Shown here: positions 50,980-59,633 of the stretch, piece after piece
Layout: each line of letters starts with the position of its first letter
How positions within the stretch are numbered: the stretch's first letter is position 1
NCBI GenBank assembly: GCA_963742105.1
Contig: CAVUKN010000007.1
Coordinates: 1,426,001-1,490,000 of the forward strand
Origin: Gp6-AA40 sp963742105
Lineage (GTDB): Bacteria > Acidobacteriota > Vicinamibacteria > Vicinamibacterales > UBA2999
Direction: 5' to 3'
DNA: 64,000 bases
Notes under the pieces: model-generated
The model's database searches: none
Told to the model about the DNA's origin: nothing
Seen by the model: only the letters and a program-made list of their open reading frames with translations
Program-made: the position numbers and the translations under genes

Positions 50980-53005
50980 CTACCGGCCCGCCGCGCTGCC
51001 GAAACCGAGCTCGCGGCTTCGCAGCGTCTTCAGGGAATCGCGCAACGACGCCGCGCGTTCGAAGTCGAGGTTGGCCGCCGCCGCCTTCATTTCATGCTCG
51101 ACCCGGGCGATCTCGGCGTCCAGTTCCGCCTGCGTCCGGAACACCTCGCGCGACTCGCGCGACGACGGCGCGCGCTCCGTAGTCCCGCTCGTAGACACTC
51201 GACATCACGTCGTCGATCTCGCGCACCACCGATTCCGGGGTGATGCCATGCTCCTCGTTGTAGGCCGCCTGCCGCGTGCGGCGGCGCTCGGTCTCGGCAA
51301 TCGCTGATTTCATCGATGCCGTTATCGTATCGGCGTACATGATGACTCGCCCATTCACGTTCCGGGCCGCTCGCCCCGACGTCTGAATCAGCGAGCCGGC
51401 CGAGCGCAGGAAGCCCTCCTTGTCGGCATCGAGGATGGCGACCAGCGACACCTCCGGCAGATCCAGCCCCTCGCGCAGCAGGTTGATCCCGACCAGCACG
51501 TCGAAGACGCCGCGACGGAGGTCGCGCAGGATTTCGACCCGTTCGAGCGTGTCGATGTCGGAATGCAGGTAGCGCACCTTGACGCCGAGTTCCTGGTAAT
51601 AGGTGGTCAGATCCTCGGCCATCCGCTTCGTCAGCGTCGTCACCAGCACGCGCTCCTTGCGGGACCGACGCGGTCGCGAATTTCCTTCAGCAGGTCGTCC
51701 ACCTGGCCGCGCACCGGGCGCACTTCGATCGGGGGATCCATCAGGCCGGTCGGACGAATCACCTGCTCGACGACGACGCCGCCGGCCTTCGCCAGCTCGT
51801 ACGGGCCAGGCGTCGCGGACACGAAGACGATCTGCCTGACCCGCTGTTCCCACTCCGCGAAGTTCAGCGGCCGATTGTCGAGCGCGGACGGCAGGCGGAA
51901 GCCGTAGGCCACGAGGATCTCCTTCCGCGAGCGGTCGCCGGCGTACATGCCGCGAATCTGCGGAACCGTCTGGTGACTCTCGTCGATGATCACGAGCGCA
52001 TCGTCCGGGAGGTAGTCGAGCAGCGTCGGCGGCGGCTCACCTGGCGCGCGGCCCGGTGAGATGTCGCGAGTAGTTCTCGATGCCGTGGCAGTAGCCGATT
52101 TCCCGGATCATCTCGAGGTCGAACATCGTCCGCTGGTGCAGCCGCTGCGCTTCGAGCAGCTTGCCTTCCGACTTCGAGCTGGCCGCGATACCATTCGAGT
52201 TCCGCCTTGATCGACTCGACCGCCTGCTTCGTCCGGTCGCGCGAGGTGACGAAGTGCGACTTCGGGAAGATCGAGACCTTGTCGGTCCGACGGATCACCT
52301 TGCCGGTGAGCGGGTCGAACCAGGCGAGCTCGTCGACTTCGTCGCCGAACAGGCCGATCCGCAGCGCGTGCTCTTCGTACGACGGCACGACTTCGACGAT
52401 GTCGCCGCGAACGCGGAAGGCGCCGCGGTCGAACTCGGTGTCGTTGCGCTCGTACTGGATCTCGACCAGCTTCCGCAGAATCTGATCGCGATCGATCCGC
52501 TGCCCGACTTCCAGCGGCAGCAGCATGCCGTAGTACGCCTCGGGCGAGCCGAGGCCGTAGATGCACGACACGCTGGCGACGATGATGACGTCGCGGCGCT
52601 CGAAGAGCGAGCGCGTGGCCGACAGGCGCATGCGATCGATCTCGTCGTTGATCGTCGCTTCCTTCTCGATGTACGAGTCGGTCGCCGGGACGTAGGCTTC
52701 CGGCTGGTAGTAGTCGTAGTAGCTGACGAAGTACTCGACGGCGTTGTGCGGGAAGAAACGCTTGAATTCCTGGTAGAGCTGGGCGGCGAGCGTCTTGTTG
52801 TGCGCCATCACCAGCGTCGGACGGTTCACCGTCGGCCAGCACCTGGGCCATGGTGAACGTCTTACCCGAGCCGGTGACGCCGAGCAGCACCTGGTGGGTA
52901 TCGCCGCGGTTCAGCCCTTCGACGAGCTCCGGGAATGGCGTGGGTCTGGTCGCCCCGGATCTCGAAGTCGCTGACGAGAGTGAATCGGTCGTGAATCGCG
53001 GCCAT
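50980..53005 (-). CDS. uvrB: Excinuclease ABC subunit UvrB (frameshifted)
   Basis: DNA damage recognition helicase of nucleotide excision repair. From ATG 53005: MAAIHDRFTLVSDFEIRGDQ, 'QVLLGVTGSGKTFTMAQVLA' (Walker A), 'VEYFVSYYDYYQPEAYVPAT' (beta-hairpin region), 'IIVASVSCIYGLGSPEAYYG', 'MIIDESHQTVPQIRGMYAGD' (DESH box), 'IVFVSATPGPYELAKAGG', 'VLVGINLLREGLDLPEVSLV' and 'FLRSAGSLIQTSGRAARNVN'. The C-terminal UVR domain is 'ELDAEIARVEHEMKAAAANL'. Indels lie near 52,940, 52,830, 52,170, 52,050, 51,660 and 51,180. Corrected length of about 675 matches the family. Confidence 0.95.
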
Positions 53006-53060
53006 GGGCGAAACCGCGATCGTACTACGGCGTCGGGCTGGGGGCTACAGGATGCGGGGG

Positions 53061-53242
53061 ATCTTGGTCTTGGTTGGTCCTTGGTCCTTGGTCGCTTGGT
53101 CGTTGGTCTTTGGTCTTTGGTCTTTGGTCATCTGTGTGCTGGTCCGGTCTGTGCTGCTCAGTAGCCTAGTGTCACGGTCGCCCGACGGCACCTACGCCCG
53201 AAGTCCAAGATCTAAAGACCAAGGACCAGGGACCAAAGACCG
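53061..53242. repeat. Inverted pair of degenerate heptamer tandem repeats (TTGGTCT)
   Basis: The left arm (53,061-53,130) has about nine TTGGTCn heptamers, three of them exact TTGGTCT copies in a row. The right arm (53,200-53,242) carries AAAGACC, AAGGACC, AGGGACC and AAAGACC. The loop is about 70 bases. It fills the gap between the uvrB start and the end of the VWA gene. Same heptamer family as 35,041-35,160. Confidence 0.8.
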
Positions 53243-53243
53243 C

Positions 53244-54221
53244 TTAAGGCTCCGGCCCCGGCGCGAAGTAGCCCTTGCGCGCCTGCACCTTTGGCCCGGC
53301 GATGTCGGCTCGCTTCACCTTGATCTCGACTTTGCGCCAGCGGCCGTCCTGCTTCGAGGGTTCGAGGACACGTAGCCGATCGTGTACTGCGCGCGGATCT
53401 GCTTGAGGATCTTGGCGTAGGCGTCCTCGACCTGCTTCATCTCCGACGGGAAGAACGCCTCACCGCCGGTTTCGAGGGCGATCTGCGCGATGCGCTGCCG
53501 CTGCTCGCTCGCGCGCCGATCGCCGGCTGATGCTCGAGGAAACCAATCGCGTAGACCGTGGCGTCCGACGCCCGCAGCATCGTGAGCAGCTTGCTGAAGG
53601 TCGTGGTGCTCCGCGTGTCGCCGCCATCGGTGAACATCACCAGAATCTTGCGGCCGGTGTCGTCAGCCGCCCCGGTCAGGTAGACGCCGATCGCGTCGTA
53701 GAGCGCGGTCAGCCCGTCCGGCTTCCGCGCCCGGATTCGCTCGACCAGCCGCGCGAAACTCGCCTGCTCGAACTTCGACACGCGGACCTCGGTGTCGAAA
53801 TCGACGAGCGTCATGTCCTTCGCGTCGGTCAGCGTATTCAGGAACTTGACCGCGGCGGACCGGGCCAGCGTGATGTCGTCCCCCATGCTGCCGCTGGTAT
53901 CGAAGACCAGCCCGATGTGCAGTTCCGGCGCGGTCTCGGTTTCGTCTCCGCGGGTGAACAGCTGGATGCGCCTGCGGCACGCCCTTCCTCGAGGATCTCC
54001 AGGTCGTCCGGCTTCAGATCGGTGATGAAGTTGCCGCGCCGATCGGTCACCGTGACGCCGAATCCGACGACGTCCGTGCCGGTCCGGAACACCGGCTGCT
54101 GGGCGGCGGAGCCCGTTTCAAGCACCATCGCGAGCAGACCGGCGAGCACCAAGGGCGCGCGCCATCGCAGGATCCTACGCCCCTTGTCCAGCCCCAGGCC
54201 GATGGCACGCAACGCGGGCAT
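53244..54221 (-). CDS. Secreted VWA-domain protein, acidobacterial VWFA-related type (frameshifted)
   Basis: From ATG 54221: MPALRAIGLGLDKGRRIL, a signal-peptide helix ('APLVLAGLLAMVLETGSAAQ') and 'VFRTGTDVVGFGVTVTDRRG', then 'NFITDLKPDDLEILEEG'. This opening defines the TIGR03436 acidobacterial VWFA-related proteins. The VWA domain follows after an indel near 53,965: 'LVFDTSGSMG'-equivalent residues (here GDDITLARSAAVKFLN), 'LTALYDAIGVYL', 'KILVMFTDGGDTRSTTTFSK' and 'ATVYAIGFLEHQ'. After a second indel near 53,515 it ends 'YTIGYVSS…KGYFAPGPEP'. Corrected length is about 325. Periplasmic adhesion or scaffold role unknown. Confidence 0.82.
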
Positions 54222-54226
54222 ATAAT
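54221..54226 (+). promoter_or_regulatory. -10 element upstream of the DHH phosphoesterase gene
   Basis: Perfect TATAAT at 54221-54226, 12 bases before ATG 54239. Its first T pairs with the last base of the divergent VWA start codon. No -35 is evident. A TSS about 7 bases downstream would give an almost leaderless mRNA if ATG 54239 is used. Confidence 0.4.
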
Positions 54227-54238
54227 GGGAGTTTGCCT

Positions 54239-55700
54239 ATGCCCAGGGTCACACGCGCTGGCCGACGCGAAGCTTCCATGAGGTGCCTCGCCGTCTGCCA
54301 GACCGAACTGGCCATCAGGATGCTCGACGAGATCCTGCTGCCCAGCTTCGAGGTCGAATTTCTCGTCGAGAGCAAACCGATCGCGCGTCGTCTGCACGAC
54401 GCGGGTATGCAGGTGGTCGCCGGAGACCTGCGACGTACCGATACCTATCTGAAGGCAGACCTCACGCCGGGCACCTGCGTCGTCGTCGAAGACAACGGTC
54501 GCCGCAGCCTGAAGAAGATTCTCGAAGCGATCTGGGACGCCGGAGGGACGCTGGTCTACGTCCTCGGCGTCGGAACCGCCGATTCGCGCAAACGCGAAGA
54601 CGACCTCAAGGCGCAGTTCCCCGAGCTCAACTATCTCTCGCTGCCGGAACTGTTCGGCGGCCCGCTGCTGACCGAGTTCAGCCGCTCGCTGACTCGGCTG
54701 CGGGTGCAGCAGTACCAGCGCTTTCTCAGCGACGCCGACCGCATCGTCATCCTCCTCCACAACGATCCCGATCCCGATGCGATGGCCAGCGGCCTGGCGC
54801 TGCGCAACGTGCTGCGCCGCACGAAGCAGACGGCCGTGATCGCCGCGCTGCAGGGCGTGACGCGTCCCGAAAACCAGCGGATGATGAACCTGCTCGACAT
54901 CCACGTCGAGATTCTCAAGGTCGAGGAACTGTCGCACTTCGATCGGATCGCGATGGTGGACGTGCAGCCGCACTACTTCGGCGGCTCCGTCGATCGCGTC
55001 GACCTGGTGATCGACCATCATCCCGAGCAGTCGGGCTACAGCTCCGTGTTCAAGGACATCCGCCCCGATTACGGATCGACGTCGACCATCCTCACCGAGC
55101 ACCTGCGCGCCGTGGACGCCAACATCTCCGAGCGCACGGCGACGGCGATGCTCTACGCGATCAAGTCGGACACGTTGTTCTTCAACCGGCAGGCGAACCG
55201 CGTCGACATCGAGGCGTTCTCGTATCTCTACCCGCTGGCCGATGCCGCGCTGATCCGCAAGATGGAGGGCGCCGAAATCACGCCGGAGCGACTGGACTAC
55301 GTCCTGCGCGCGCGCCAGCACGGCCGGATGAGCGAGCAGGTCTTCTGCGCATTTCTCGGCAACTCGCCGCGCGAGGACTTCATCCCGTACGTGGCGGACT
55401 TCTACCTGCAGCTCGAAGACGTCAAGTGGACGATCGTCTCCGGCATCGTCAACGACTCGCTGGTGATGTCGGTCCGGAATCTCGGCTACTCGCGCAACGC
55501 CGGGCGAGTTCGTGCGCAAGCACTTCGCCGACATCGGCAGTGCCGGCGGCCACCGGGCGATGGCCAAGGCAGTGGTTCCGCTCCAGGCGTTCAAGGACAA
55601 GTTCGGCAATCTGCCGGCCGAGGAATTCACGGACAAGGTGCTGATGCTCGCGCTCGAGTTCCTGCACGAACATCCGGACAAGAAATTGGTCAGAGCCTGA
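54239..55700 (+). CDS. DHH-family phosphoesterase with N-terminal TrkA-N-like domain (one frameshift)
   Basis: About 486 residues. An N-terminal Rossmann-like part ('FEVEFLVESKPIARRLHDAG', 'GTCVVVEDNGRRSLKKILEA') precedes a DHH domain: 'RIVILLHNDPDPDAMASGLA' (metal-binding NDPDxDA), 'RIAMVDVQPHYFG', 'VDLVIDHHPEQSGYSS' (DHH motif) and 'YGSTSTILTEHLRA'. A DHHA1 region follows ('EDFIPYVADFYLQLEDVKWT'). A single extra G near 55,507 shifts the frame; the true end is 'GGHRAMAKAVVPLQAFKDKF…LVRA' at 55,700. Related to NrnA-type nanoRNases/pAp phosphatases and to TrkA-N-DHH proteins of archaea. ATG 54278 is an alternative start. Confidence 0.85.
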
Positions 55701-55812
55701 CGAATCATGAATTGACGAATTGACGAATCTACGGATTGACGAATTGATTGTGCGATTGCCTTCGTCCCCTCGAATTCGTCAGTTCGTAAATCCGTCAATT
55801 CGTCAATTGGTT
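55699..55812. repeat. Inverted pair of degenerate octamer tandem repeats (ACGAATTG)
   Basis: The left arm (55,699-55,750) holds six ACGAATTG-like octamers in register. The right arm (55,771-55,812) holds five complementary units, TCAATTCG and variants. It lies between the convergent DHH and SGNH genes and could end transcription from both. The same octamer family lies at the other end of the SGNH gene (57,221-57,320). Confidence 0.82.
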
Positions 55813-55822
55813 GTTCCCTTTG

Positions 55823-57203
55823 TCATTTGAACAGCGCGAGGTCAATCGCCTCTCCCATCGCCTTGTACCCGGCATCGTTGGGGTGCAGGTGATCGCCTGA
55901 GTCGTACTGGGGGTTGAACTTCGTCGGCGCCGCGGGGTCGCGTGTCACCTTGTCGAAGTCGATGACCCCGTCGTAGCGGCCGCCGGTTCTGATGAATTCG
56001 TTCAGCGCCTCCCGCTTGGCTTCGCCCTCTGGCGTGAAGTAGGCGGCGCCGTCGAACGGCGTCAGCGTCGCCCCGATGATCTTCAGGCCCTGCGCGTGTG
56101 CCCGGTCGATCATCTGGCGGTGGGCGGCGATCAGGTCCTGCGCGGTAGGGGTCGGAGCGTTTCGCGCGACGCCGATGTCGTTGATCCCTTCGAGCACGAT
56201 CACGTAGGCGGCGCCGGTCTGCATCAGGACGTCGCGATCGAACCGCGCCAGCGCGCTCACGCCGGCGCCATCGCCGAGCAGCCGGTTGCCGGCAATTCCC
56301 TCGTTGGAAATGCCGAATGGTCTTCTTTGCGGCCGCGAGGCGTCGCGCCAGGACGTCGGGCCAGCGGGAGTTCGTGTCGGGCGTCGAACGTGTCCCATCG
56401 GTGATGGAGTCGCCAAAGGTGACGACCGTTCGTGCATCCGGGGGTGCCGCAACCTCGACCCGCGACAACAGCACCCACTGCGCCGGCCGCGCCACGATCG
56501 ACGGCGCCACCACCCCCGAACTGTTACCGGTGGCGAAGACGTAGTTCGTCTGCAGCGCATCGGTGTGAACGGTCAGTGGTGATGCGCCCGCGCCGACTTC
56601 CCCGGGAAAATAAAGGTCGACGGCGAGATCGGCGCCAGCGGAGACGTTCAGATCGACGGGATCGCTGAACACCACGGCACCGGCGAGCACAGTGAACGCG
56701 TTGCTGCCGCTGACGGTCAACGGCTTCACCGATTGTGGCTGCAACGTCGCCTCGCTCGCCCGCAGGGCCAGGTGGGCGGCGCCGACATCGATCGGCATCG
56801 TTCCGAACGCGTTGCTCAACACGACGCGCACCCGCGAGCCGCCGCTGCTCACGTGCACGATCTGGCGGAGCGTCTGATTGTTCAATGTCAGCGGTGCCGG
56901 CGCTGGACCACGCCCCCCGCCGGCAGCCTGGGGCGGTGCCCCGCCGGTCGCCGGGCCACCAGGCGGACCAGGCGGCAATGCAGGTACCGGCGCAGCCGGA
57001 GCCGGAGGTCCGCCTGGCGCCGCCGCCGGTGCAGGCGCCCCGCTACCTGGCCCGCCGCCCGGGATTGCCGCCACCGCTTGCGGGCGCGCCACCACCGCCG
57101 TCGCCCAGGTCGTGATCCAGTGTTCCTGCGCGCGCCGTGCCTGCGCCCACACCGGCGAGGCGGTGAGGAGGATGAGAACGAGGATCGCAAGTCGTCTCTG
57201 CAT
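55823..57203 (-). CDS. Secreted SGNH/GDSL hydrolase (one frameshift)
   Basis: ATG 57203 (MQRRLAILVL) begins a signal peptide ending 'SPVWAQARR'. Residues about 40-105 are a Pro/Ala/Gly-rich low-complexity insert, unusual at this position. A beta-rich domain follows ('RQIVHVSSGGSRVRVVLSNA'), then the SGNH blocks 'TVVTFGDSITDGTRSTPDTN' (catalytic Ser), 'AYVIVLEGINDIGV' (Asn block) and 'YDSGDHLHPNDAGYKAM' (Asp and His). A frameshift near 56,325 joins the parts. Corrected length is about 460. Related to rhamnogalacturonan acetylesterase-like and other carbohydrate esterases; substrate unknown. Confidence 0.88.
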
Positions 57204-57220
57204 GGCGAATGATAAACATG

Positions 57221-57320
57221 GAATTGACGAATGGACGAATTGACGGATTGACGGATTGACGGAGACACAGAGGGAATTCCTCAATCAATTCGTCCATTCG
57301 TAAATTCGTCAATTCGTCAA
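57221..57320. repeat. Inverted pair of degenerate octamer tandem repeats (GACGGATT)
   Basis: The left arm (57,221-57,262) holds five octamers of the ACGAATTG/ACGGATTG type. The right arm (57,281-57,320) holds TCAATCAA, TTCGTCCA, TTCGTAAA and TTCGTCAA units, complementary to the left. It occupies the whole gap between the divergent SGNH and argG genes, where their promoters should be. Confidence 0.82.
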
Positions 57321-57335
57321 TATGATGAATCGTTC

Positions 57336-58707
57336 ATGCCCATCATTCTTCAGCGTGTTCCGGTCGGCGAGCGTGTCGGCATCGCGTTCTCCGGCGGTCT
57401 CGATACCAGCGCCGCCCTGCACTGGATGCGGGCGAAGGGCGCCATCCCTTATGCCTACACCGCCAATCTTGGCCAGCCGGACGAACCGGACTACGACGCG
57501 ATCCCGCGCAAGGCGCTCGAATACGGCGCCGAGATCGGCGCGGCTGATCGACTGCCGCACCGAGCTCGTCGCGCAGGGCATCGCTGCGCTCCAGTGCGGT
57601 GCGTTCCACATCTCTACCGCCGGCGTCGCCTACTTCAACACCACCCCGCTCGGCCGCGCCGTGACCGGCACGCTGCTCGTGCTCGCCATGAAGGATGATG
57701 CGGTCAACATCTGGGGCGACGGGAGCACGTTCAAGGGCAACGACATCGAGCGCTTCTACCGCTACGGGCTTCTCGCCAACCCCGAGCTCCGCATCTACAA
57801 GCCGTGGCTCGATCAGCAGTTCATCGACGAGCTGGGCGGTCGAAAGGAGATGTCGGAGTACATGGAGCGCGCCGGCTTCGACTACAAGATGAGCACGGAG
57901 AAGGCCTACTCCACCGACTCCAACCTGCTCGGTGCTACTCACGAAGCCAAAGACCTCGAGCACCTGCACGCCGGGATCAAGATCGTCCAGCCGATCATGG
58001 GTGTGGCCTCCTGGAGAGCCGATGTCGCGGTAAAGCCGGAAGAGGTCGCGATCAGGTTCGACGAGGGCGTTCCGGTTGCCGTGAACGGCAGGACCTACGA
58101 CGATCAAGTCGAACTGATGCTCGAGGCGAATCGCATCGGCGGGCGCCATGGCCTTGGCATGAGTGATCAGATCGAAAATCGGATCATCGAGGCGAAGAGT
58201 CGCGGTATCTACGAAGCTCCAGGGATGGCGCTGCTCTTCATCGCCTACGAGCGCCTCGTGACGGGCATTCACAACGAGGACACCATCGAGCAGTACCGGG
58301 AGGATGGCCGCAAGCTGGGCCGGCTGCTCTATCAGGGCCGATGGTTCGATCCGCAGGCGCTGCGGCTGCGGGAAGCCTCGCAGCGATGGGTGGCTCGCGC
58401 CGTCACCGGCGAAGTGACGCTGGAACTGCGGCGCGGCAACGATTACTCGCTGCTCAACACGGAGAGCCCGAACCTTACCTACAAGCCCGAACGCCTGACG
58501 ATGGAAAAGGGCGAGGCGTTCTTCACGCCGCAGGACCGCATCGGACAGCTGACGATGCGCAACCTCGACATCGCCGACACGCGAGAAAAGCTGTTCACCT
58601 ATTCACGTGCCGGCCTGCTCGGCTCGCGCGGCGGCAGCGCACTACCCGAACTGCTCGAAGAACCCAGACCGCACCATCACGACGAGACTGAAAAGATCGG
58701 CAAGTAG
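57336..58707 (+). CDS. argG: Argininosuccinate synthase, long form (one frameshift)
   Basis: Joins citrulline and aspartate with ATP in arginine synthesis. From ATG 57336: 'ERVGIAFSGGLDTSAALHWM' (PP-loop SGGLDTS), 'PYAYTANLGQPDEPDYDAIP'. One extra G near 57,546 shifts the frame to 'LIDCRTELVAQGIAALQCGA', 'NTTPLGRAVTGTLLVLAMKD', 'IWGDGSTFKGNDIERFYRYG' and 'AYSTDSNLLGATHEAKDLEH'. Length of about 457 and these motifs mark the E. coli-like long form rather than the 400-residue form of most bacteria. No other arg gene lies nearby. Confidence 0.95.
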
Positions 58708-58714
58708 CGAAGGA

Positions 58715-59122
58715 CTATCCCCGCCGTACCATCAGATCGCCGGGGCGTTCGACCGGCTCGAAGCCGAACTGCGCATAGAGCCCGTGCGCGTCGCTGGTCC
58801 GCAGCAGAAACAGTGTCAATCCCTGCAGGTCCGGGTGGGACAGAATCGCTGCCATCAGCTTCTTCGACAGGCCCTGTCCCCGCCATGGCGGAAGGATGAA
58901 GACGTCCATCAAATAGGCGAACACCGCGCGATCGGAGACGACGCGGGCAAATCCCACCTGCTGCCCGTCGTACAAGACACTGAAACACAGCGAGTTCCGA
59001 ATCGATCGCTCGACCGTCGTCCGCGATCGGCCGAGGGCCCAGTACGCCGACTCGCTCAGGAACCGGTGCACGACGTCGACGTCCACGCGCCATGGGTCCG
59101 TCGTGATCTCGACCTCACCCAT
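58715..59122 (-). CDS. GNAT-family N-acetyltransferase
   Basis: 135 residues. 'SLCFSVLYDGQQVGFARVVS', 'FAYLMDVFILPPWRGQGLSK' (acetyl-CoA motif Q/RxxGxG as RGQGLSK) and 'LFLLRTSDAHGLYAQFGFEP' are standard GNAT. The opening 'DVDVVHRFLSESAYWALGRS' belongs to a common subfamily of small GNATs of unknown acceptor. Its start overlaps the next GNAT gene by 8 bases. Confidence 0.92.
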   Translation of the reverse strand: MGEVEITTDPWRVDVDVVHRFLSESAYWALGRSRTTVERSIRNSLCFSVLYDGQQVGFARVVSDRAVFAYLMDVFILPPWRGQGLSKKLMAAILSHPDLQGLTLFLLRTSDAHGLYAQFGFEPVERPGDLMVRRG

Positions 59123-59633
59123 CGACCGGCTCCGCCGGAGTGTCGAGCAGCTTCTGATAAAAGGCGAGGTCGAGCCAGCGCCCGAATTTGAATCCCGCGT
59201 GGCGGATCAGGCCGCAGCGCACGAATCCGAACCGCTCGTGCAGCGCGATGCTGGCCGCGTTTTCAGCGTCGATGCCGCCGATCACGTTGTGGTAGCCCTG
59301 CCGCCGCGCGCGCTCCAGGATCTGTTCGAGCAGCACGGTGCCGATGCCACGGCCCTGGTGCGCCCGGGCCACATACAACGAATGCTCGACCGAATATTTG
59401 TAGGCTGGCCAGGTCCGGAACTGGCCGTACGACGCGAACCCCTGTAGTGATCCGGCAGCGTCGACCGCACCGATCACCGGATAGCGGCCTTTCTCCTTCA
59501 GATCGAACCAGGTCTCCATCGACGCAAGCGGGCGCGGCCGGTAATCGTAGAGAGCCGTGGAAGTTGCGATCGCCTCGTTCAGTATGGAGAGAATCTCGGC
59601 GGCACGCGACCGATCGCACTCGACGATCGTCAT
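59115..59633 (-). CDS. GNAT-family N-acetyltransferase, phosphinothricin/methionine sulfoximine type
   Basis: 172 residues. 'EILSILNEAIATSTALYDYR', 'VIGAVDAAGSLQGFASYGQF', 'RTWPAYKYSVEHSLYVARAH', 'QGRGIGTVLLEQILERARRQ' (acetyl-CoA loop) and 'NAASIALHERFGFVRCGLIR' match the PAT/YncA (MnaT) group. That group acetylates L-methionine sulfoximine and related amino-acid analogues. Start ATG 59633 overlaps the patatin gene stop by 4 bases. Confidence 0.92.
   Translation of the reverse strand: MTIVECDRSRAAEILSILNEAIATSTALYDYRPRPLASMETWFDLKEKGRYPVIGAVDAAGSLQGFASYGQFRTWPAYKYSVEHSLYVARAHQGRGIGTVLLEQILERARRQGYHNVIGGIDAENAASIALHERFGFVRCGLIRHAGFKFGRWLDLAFYQKLLDTPAEPVDG

Noticed and set aside
54233..55723. 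DHH phosphoesterase ending at 55,723 in the first frame
   Set aside because: After 55,507 that frame is Arg-rich nonsense, while the other frame carries a plausible C-terminus ending at 55,700 just before the repeat element.
55699..57320. Tandem repeats read as a CRISPR array
   Set aside because: Units are only 7-9 bases, contiguous, degenerate and inverted between arms; there are no spacers and no cas genes.
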